A stretch of DNA of 64,000 nucleotides from Bacteroidales bacterium UBA3289 (GTDB lineage Bacteria; Bacteroidota; Bacteroidia; Bacteroidales; UBA932): positions 134,791 to 198,790 of the forward strand of contig DETL01000034.1 of NCBI GenBank assembly GCA_002361625.1, in the 5' to 3' direction. Shown here one piece after another: positions 59,407-64,000 of the stretch (positions within the stretch are counted from its first letter, which is position 1; each line of letters begins with the position of its first letter). The notes under the pieces are model-generated. The model had not been told where the DNA came from, made no database searches, and saw nothing but the letters and a program-made list of their open reading frames with translations. Made by a program: the position numbers and the translations under genes.

Positions 59407-59577
59407 ATGATTGAGTTCTTGAAGGATAATGCCATCTGGCTTACCCCAGTTTTGGTCGCGGTAGTCTCTGGAATCTTTTACCTGATCAAGAAAGGCGGTA
59501 AGAGTAATAAGCAGACCATCAAAAACGTCAAGGATAGCACCATCTATCAGGCTGGCGGAGATATCGCAAAGAAATAA
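59407..59577 (+). CDS. Small single-pass membrane protein with QAGGDI tail
   Basis: 56 residues, ATG 59407 to TAA 59577. MIEFLKDNAIWLTPVLVAVV then SGIFYLIKKGG forms one membrane helix (about residues 9-29), followed by a basic linker and NVKDSTIYQAGGDIAKK. The same motif (SSVFQAGGDIHVG) opens the next gene 5 bp downstream. Short membrane proteins ending in QAG(G/R)DI are seen in Bacteroidetes conflict loci. The shared motif may mediate contact between the two proteins (inference). Confidence 0.65.
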   Translation: MIEFLKDNAIWLTPVLVAVVSGIFYLIKKGGKSNKQTIKNVKDSTIYQAGGDIAKK

Positions 59578-59581
59578 ACAT

Positions 59582-60691
59582 ATGTTGAACAAATCGCAAA
59601 AGGTGGAGGGTGTACAGGATTCTTCCGTTTTCCAGGCGGGAGGGGATATCCATGTAGGATTGACCTACCCGGAGGTGAAGGATCTGTGCCAGACGCTGAT
59701 TGCAGCAGAGGTGGGCAGGCTTACCCATGAAGCGGAAGCGGATTTTCGGAAACGTCTCGAGGCGTTTGAACAGCGGTTCTATGAGAGATTGGAGCAATTG
59801 TCGAATAAGGAGAACATCGAAAAGTTGAAAAAGCCGGGCATCCAGTTGACTATCCACGATACGATTTTGTCGTCCATGAAGACCGACGATGAACTTACCA
59901 AGGAGCAACTCCTGGAGATGTTGATCGACCGTCTGAATGTGGACGAGAACGATACAGAGCGGGCGGTCATCGAAGATGCGATTGAGAAAGCAACGAGAGT
60001 GTCAAAGCCACTGATGGCGCTGATGGTTGCCCTGCAGTTCCGGACTTTCCTGATGCCTGGGCCACTCAAGCCCATGATCGATCATGTTTTTGCTCAGTTG
60101 GGGGAGTTGTTCAAGGCCTTGGACGACCTTTCGAATTTGGATATCGCTTACGGCAAGCAGTTGCAGTGCGTGATGGATTTGTCGCCCTTGAAGATGGTCG
60201 CCCCTTACGAAGATATGTTGCTTCGCAATTATGATCTCCACTTCAGGCATTTTATGAAGCAGGGGCAGTATCATCAGTTTCGGATAGAGCATCCGGAAAT
60301 CCAGCATGGTATCCGGATTGGCGATATGAATATGCCCATTGTTGGAATTGACGGCCTCAAGCCGGATGTCGCCGAAGAAGATTGGGAAATATCGTTGATG
60401 GGATCATCGACCCAGTTCTTGAAAAGTCTGCTGTCGAGTCAAGGGAAGGATTATATGATTCCAGCTCTGGATATGTTGCTTCAGCAGATGCCTCCGTTCT
60501 CCAAAGATGAGTTGCGCGAGTACCTGATCGGCCTCAACCCCGGCTGGCAGAATCTTTTTACCGTCTTCCAGCGATCGGATGTAAACAACCTGCAACTATC
60601 TCCCGTAGGTAACTACCTCGCCCTGGTCTATACCCGCAATATCACCCACAACTCTACAGCGTTTTTGAGAGAGTTTTATAAGGCATTTTAG
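59582..60691 (+). CDS. LPO_1073/Vpar_1526-family protein
   Basis: A 369-residue protein. The N terminus SSVFQAGGDIHVGLTYPEVK (residues about 14-33) with a following helix in which LCQTLIAAEVGRL and A-x-A-D-F-R-K-R-L occur matches the LPO_1073/Vpar_1526 family. The family is found in accessory regions and has no established function. The centre (MALMVALQFRTFLMPGPLKP) and C-terminal domain (LSPVGNYLALVYTRNI) are typical of family C-terminal parts that may contain a winged helix. It starts 4 bp after the QAGGDI membrane protein, so the two form one unit. Confidence 0.65.
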   Translation: MLNKSQKVEGVQDSSVFQAGGDIHVGLTYPEVKDLCQTLIAAEVGRLTHEAEADFRKRLEAFEQRFYERLEQLSNKENIEKLKKPGIQLTIHDTILSSMKTDDELTKEQLLEMLIDRLNVDENDTERAVIEDAIEKATRVSKPLMALMVALQFRTFLMPGPLKPMIDHVFAQLGELFKALDDLSNLDIAYGKQLQCVMDLSPLKMVAPYEDMLLRNYDLHFRHFMKQGQYHQFRIEHPEIQHGIRIGDMNMPIVGIDGLKPDVAEEDWEISLMGSSTQFLKSLLSSQGKDYMIPALDMLLQQMPPFSKDELREYLIGLNPGWQNLFTVFQRSDVNNLQLSPVGNYLALVYTRNITHNSTAFLREFYKAF

Positions 60692-60711
60692 GATGCCCCA
60701 AAAAGCCAGAT

Positions 60712-61497
60712 ATGAGCAGATCAATAAGTGAAAGATTTAGAAAGATATCTCGTCTTTATCATTTTACATCAGCGAAAGCTGCTTTTAGTATTATTGAGAG
60801 TGGCAAGTTAAGATTCGGGAAATCATTTAGATTAAATGATTTGATAGAGAGCAATCGAGTTGTATTTAGACATCTATTGAATGGCGGCGATTTATGTAGG
60901 GAAGAGAAGGATTCGTTCGCAGAAGATGAGATGCGGCGGTATCAGGTAATCAGTTTTGCACAAGATGGCGACGATAAAGAGCATAGATTACTTGGTTTTG
61001 ACTTGCACACCATGTGGGGATTGTATGCGGATAAAGGATTTGGCGTTTGCCTTGTATTTGACAAGGATAAGTTGGTATTACAAGACACGGATTGGGCTGA
61101 TGATGTGACTTATAGTGGTGTTGTCCCTCAAGATTTTGAGTTCGTAAATAAAACTCGTCTTGGGCTTAGAAATGAGATTTGGCGCAGACGAAAAGAATTG
61201 TTTTTTAATAAGAGAAAAGAATGGGAATATGAACAAGAGTATAGAGTAATCCGTAGGGCGAACAACGAAATGGATATGGAGTATCTGGACATTAGAGATG
61301 CTTTGAGTTTTGCCATTGTCTGCAAAGATTACTCTGTCGTTGGGATGGAGTCAATGTTTGATAGCGACATATACCGTGATCTGCATTATTCCTTTAAGCG
61401 ACTGCCTGTTTTGACATACGAATATGGGATTGATGGTTATTCTCTTTTTAAAGAATATATGGACCCGATCTGGACAGAATGGACTGGATTTATGTGA
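60712..61497 (+). CDS. DUF2971 domain protein
   Basis: A 261-residue compact DUF2971 protein: SRLYHFTSAKAAFSIIESGK, FRLNDLIESNR, VISFAQDGDDKEHRLLGFDL, TMWGLYADKGFGVCLVFDKD, and FFNKRKEWEYEQEYRVIRR (about residues 165-183) with the conserved K-x-W-x-Y-E-x-E-Y-R motif. YHFT near the start and the central W-x-x-Y-x-x-x-x-x-G pattern suggest the ADP-ribosyltransferase-like fold proposed for some relatives (not proven). It lies 20 bp after the LPO_1073-family gene and before the second 389-bp repeat. Third DUF2971 gene of the window. Confidence 0.82.
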   Translation: MSRSISERFRKISRLYHFTSAKAAFSIIESGKLRFGKSFRLNDLIESNRVVFRHLLNGGDLCREEKDSFAEDEMRRYQVISFAQDGDDKEHRLLGFDLHTMWGLYADKGFGVCLVFDKDKLVLQDTDWADDVTYSGVVPQDFEFVNKTRLGLRNEIWRRRKELFFNKRKEWEYEQEYRVIRRANNEMDMEYLDIRDALSFAIVCKDYSVVGMESMFDSDIYRDLHYSFKRLPVLTYEYGIDGYSLFKEYMDPIWTEWTGFM

Positions 61498-61748
61498 GTA
61501 GATTATTCCAGCTCATGCAAAAGCCTCATACTGACAAAATTATGGAGAAGTACTTCAAGCAGTTTGGCTATACGTTAAAACGGATATAGTTTGTGCCGTT
61601 AAGACAGTACAAGGTGTGATATTACACCGCACATCTTGTCCATCGAAATGGCGCTGCAGGGCCTTCCAGAGCCGATTGGGCATACAAGGTGTCACACCTG
61701 AAAACACACCTTGCACAAAATAGTTATGGGAAACAACTAACACTCTAC
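61498..61748 (+). other. Intergenic stretch with overlapping palindromes
   Basis: No gene is seen. It contains CAAGGTGTGATATTACACC (61611-61629) and CAAGGTGT...ACACACCTTG (about 61686-61717): related inverted repeats sharing CAAGGTGT. They lie directly upstream of the 389-bp repeat. They could be transcription-factor sites or a decayed terminator. Confidence 0.4.
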
Positions 61749-62137
61749 TGATTTTTCCGAGTTTTAATATCATTCCGTGACCCAAGAATCCACCTTCCTC
61801 CTAACCCTCATCCGCCTGGGCATTCACCCCGAGGCGGAATTAGAATTGCCACCAGCCGACATCGATTGGCAAAAAGTCATCGACCTTGCTGGGAAGCAAG
61901 GGGTAGTGGCTATTGCGTGGGATGGGTATTCCCGGCTGTATGAGGCGGGGATGGTGACGGAGGACATGGACAAGCAGGTGAAGAAGCAGTGGATTGCGCG
62001 GGTGATCCAGGCCCATGAGTGGAAGTAGGAAGCACAATGATTGGAAGCATCGGCTCGTCTATCCCGAATCGATGTTCCAGACCTTCCTCGTACAACTTAA
62101 GGCGCATCTGATGAAGCCGGCGTCGTTGAAGATGTAA
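61749..62137 (+). repeat. 389-bp direct repeat, copy 2
   Basis: Partner of 57512-57900, same orientation and equal length. The cargo between the copies is 57901-61748. Confidence 0.85.
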
Positions 62138-62138
62138 G
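61777..62138 (+). pseudogene. NTP_transf_5 nucleotidyltransferase remnant, copy 2
   Basis: Same truncated structure as 57540-57902. The GTG start gives TQESTFLLTLIRLGIHPEAE to QAHEWK and stops at 62028. The family C-terminal segment (WKHRLVYPES-like) follows in another frame. Because both copies share the same internal deletion, the duplication happened after the gene had decayed. Confidence 0.75.
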
Positions 62139-62352
62139 CCATGACTGATTGTTATTTCAGTTGAATCACGCAAGAGTAGCCCCTGCCATAGTTGAAACTA
62201 ATCTTATTTAGCAGGCTTTAGTATCTGCTTTATGTTAGATAATCGTAAAATATCTAGAAAGTATTAGATATTTATTTAGTACCTACGCCTCTAAGTATCT
62301 TCATCGCTGTGATGGCGGGTTTGGGGGTGATGATGTACTATAGAATAATTAT

Positions 62353-63222
62353 ATGAACTCTATCACTTTTTCCATCAATCCCCATGGCGCGGAGCTGAGC
62401 AGTCTGCGGATGGGGGAGCGCGAATATCTTTGGCAGGGGGATCCTGCCTTCTGGGGCCGGCGGGCGCCGATTCTCTTCCCGATCGTGGGGAAGGTGGCCC
62501 ATGATACGCTGCGGGTATCCGGGCAGGAATATGCCATGAAGCAGCATGGGTTCGCGCGGGATGCGGACTTCGAGCTTTGCCCCGGAGACGAGGGTGCCCA
62601 CTATGTCCTGCATGCCCCTGAAGGCCGCCCGAATTATCCTTTCTCTTTTGACCTGACCGCTACCTATCGGGCCGATGGTGATGACATCTTGACCTGCCAA
62701 TGGACTGTGATTAACCGGGATAATCGGCCGATGGACTTTCAGATCGGTGCGCATCCGGCCTTCCTCCTGCCCGACTTTGATCCGGCCGATGAGGTCCATG
62801 GCTATATCCAATGCCTGGACCGGGAAGGAAAGGCGATTACGCCCACCCTGGACCATTACCTGATCGACGGCCTTCGCCATCCTTTCGAGACCCCGGAATC
62901 CTTGCCCTCCCAGGAAGGACTCCTGCCGATTACGGATCGGACGTTTGCCCATGACGCCTTCATCATTGAGGGTGGACAGGTCGCCACGACCATCTTGTTC
63001 GACAAGCAGGGGCGGAAAGTGCTCTCTGTCTCGTGTCCGCAAGCGGAAGCCTTCGGCCTATGGGCTCCTGCCAAACCCGGTTGTCCCTTTGTGTGCCTGG
63101 AACCTTGGTGCGGCATTGCCGACAGCGACAGCTTTAGCGGCGACATCGCCGATCGTGACTGTAACCATCATCTTCTTCCGGGCGAGACCTTTGACTTCTG
63201 TTATCAGATACAGGTATTTTGA
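62353..63222 (+). CDS. Aldose 1-epimerase family protein
   Basis: A 289-residue beta-sandwich sugar mutarotase-like protein (GalM-like, YphB/LacX group). INPHGAELSSLRMGEREYLW, FPIVGKV with MKQHGFARDADFEL, DFQIGAHPAFLLPD near residues 130-143 and VCLEPWCGIADS near 243-254 contain the substrate-binding His and acidic residues of the group. It interconverts alpha and beta anomers of a free sugar. GC-rich, with YhcH gene 31 bp downstream. The 214 bp between it and the repeat at 62137 contain no gene, only an AT-rich palindrome (AATATCTAG, TTAGATATT) near 62248-62268. Confidence 0.85.
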   Translation: MNSITFSINPHGAELSSLRMGEREYLWQGDPAFWGRRAPILFPIVGKVAHDTLRVSGQEYAMKQHGFARDADFELCPGDEGAHYVLHAPEGRPNYPFSFDLTATYRADGDDILTCQWTVINRDNRPMDFQIGAHPAFLLPDFDPADEVHGYIQCLDREGKAITPTLDHYLIDGLRHPFETPESLPSQEGLLPITDRTFAHDAFIIEGGQVATTILFDKQGRKVLSVSCPQAEAFGLWAPAKPGCPFVCLEPWCGIADSDSFSGDIADRDCNHHLLPGETFDFCYQIQVF

Positions 63223-63253
63223 ACCCTTTCACTAAACAACATCGATTCATCCT

Positions 63254-63706
63254 ATGATTTACGACCACATCAAGAACATCGGCCTGTATAAGGGCCTGAC
63301 GCCGGCGATCGACCTGGCATTGGACTATATCGCGACCATCGCGCCGGACGTGGAGGTCGGCTCGCATCCGTTGGACCTGGGCGTCAAAGCCGTTGTCAGC
63401 GAGTACACCACCAGCCTCGTGAACGCGAAAGGGTATGAGGCCCATCGGCGGTATATCGATATTCAGCTTGCCCTACAGGGCACGGAACTCATTCGTTGCA
63501 AGCCCCTTCCGCAGGTCGTCGAGACCATTCCGTACGACGAGGTGAAGGATGCCGCGCGGTATGCCGACTGCCCGGGCATCGACACCGTCATCGGCGACGG
63601 CTACTTCCTCCTGGTCTTCCCGGAGGATGCCCATGAGCCCGGCCTCGCCCCCGGCGGAATCTGCGCTCCGGTCAAGAAGGTTGTCATGAAGGTGCCGGTG
63701 GCATGA
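63254..63706 (+). CDS. YhcH/YjgK/YiaL family protein
   Basis: A 150-residue cupin-like protein (DUF386, formerly beta-galactosidase beta-subunit EbgC family). Metal-site region EYTTSLVNAKGYEAHRRYID near residues 57-76, then IQLALQGTELIRCKPLPQV, and GDGYFLLVFPEDAHEPGLAP near 115-134 with the second His. Members take part in sugar anomer handling and sialic-acid catabolism and in Bacteroidales sit beside other sugar-processing genes. The aldose-epimerase gene upstream agrees with that role. Confidence 0.9.
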   Translation: MIYDHIKNIGLYKGLTPAIDLALDYIATIAPDVEVGSHPLDLGVKAVVSEYTTSLVNAKGYEAHRRYIDIQLALQGTELIRCKPLPQVVETIPYDEVKDAARYADCPGIDTVIGDGYFLLVFPEDAHEPGLAPGGICAPVKKVVMKVPVA

Positions 63707-63817
63707 AAAGTCGCTAAAAAGGTTGTATCAGTATAACCATTTCGGGAAAATTTTTGTACTTTTACACTAGGAGTCCGTCCGGAAACTATTGAACCATTGG
63801 ACGGATGACTTGAACAA

Positions 63818-64000
63818 ATGGCAAAAAAAGTATTCGTTTCCGGCTGCTATGACCTGCTGCACAGCGGTCATGTGGAGTTTTTCCGGCAGGCCGCGCAGTA
63901 TGGCGACTTGTATGTGGGTATCGGCTCCGATGCCACGATCCTGGACTATAAGCACCACAAGACGGTGTACACGGAGCAGGAGCGGCTGTTCATGGTGAAG
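63818..64000 (+). CDS. Glycerol-3-phosphate cytidylyltransferase-like protein (partial, cut by window end)
   Basis: Only the first 61 residues are visible. KKVFVSGCYDLLHSGHVEFF (residues about 3-22) contains the H-x-G-H nucleotidyltransferase motif in HSGH, and GIGSDATILDYKHHKTVYTE follows. This group attaches CMP or AMP to phosphorylated alcohols or sugars. Exact substrate cannot be assigned from the fragment. The ATG at 63818 is well placed. A TACTTTTA stretch at 63758-63765 may be the -7 region of its promoter. Confidence 0.85.
   Translation, partial: MAKKVFVSGCYDLLHSGHVEFFRQAAQYGDLYVGIGSDATILDYKHHKTVYTEQERLFMVK

Noticed and set aside
1..64000. tRNA or rRNA genes, integrase or att sites
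   Set aside because: None was recognised on either strand by eye; no tyrosine or serine integrase gene is present, so a classical genomic island with tRNA insertion is not supported.

Overview
The window looks like chromosome of an uncultured gut or rumen Bacteroidales bacterium. The evidence is the Bacteroidetes -7 promoter box TAnnTTTG in front of many transcription units, the gene families present (EpsG polymerase, WbuC cupin, RAYT, YhcH) and few Shine-Dalgarno sites. Base composition is a mosaic. The GC-rich, housekeeping-like blocks are 2.6-7.9 kb, 38.8-40.5 kb and 62.3-64 kb. Between them lie AT-rich blocks of surface-glycan and defence genes. No rRNA, tRNA or CRISPR array was seen.

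Layout. 1-2.3 kb: two arrays of about 65-bp palindromic REP-like units on either side of a RAYT-type HUH transposase gene. 2.4-7.9 kb: nucleotide-sugar enzymes (UDP-glucuronate epimerase, UDP-glucose dehydrogenase, a membrane CapD/WbpM-type 4,6-dehydratase) and rubrerythrin. 8.1-20.9 kb: first defence island, with gene remnants, an Abi-alpha (DUF4393) protein, a four-gene SMC-like ATPase / middle component / nuclease / DNA methyltransferase cluster resembling ABC-3C or Lamassu systems, a DUF4062 protein and a DUF2971 protein. 20.9-36.6 kb: O-antigen or capsule locus with rfbA, rfbC, rfbD, flippase, five or six glycosyltransferase-like genes, a pyruvyltransferase/F420-dehydrogenase-like pair, EpsG polymerase, beta-helix protein, ATP-grasp enzyme and the initiating sugar transferase. 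36.6-38.7 kb: broken VanZ-like gene and AbiH. 38.8-41.6 kb: sugar aminotransferase, WbuC cupin and a frameshifted nucleotidyltransferase. 41.9-61.5 kb: second defence island with a Gabija-like pair, an HD-Hsp90-type ATPase, an ATPase plus nuclease pair, an IS fragment, two DUF2971 proteins, a single OLD-family nuclease and a toxin-antitoxin-SecB-like chaperone module. 62.3-64 kb: aldose epimerase, YhcH and a cytidylyltransferase cut by the window end.

Two patterns are not explained by known gene content. First, a promoter-linked leader occurs four times (about 5305, 8127, 17703 and 20167). It can fold into the same multi-stem structure each time, with base changes that keep the stems paired; it is a candidate undescribed structured RNA. 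Second, defence modules are bracketed by duplicated or degraded copies of local sequence: a 340-bp duplication around the DUF2971 module at 17.8-19.9 kb, a 389-bp nucleotidyltransferase remnant duplicated around the toxin-antitoxin-chaperone module at 58.0-61.5 kb, and WbuC remnants around the nitroreductase gene. This suggests that glycan-locus tail genes and leader RNAs served as recombination sites for gaining and exchanging defence cassettes. All functional calls come from reading the sequence; no database search was run.
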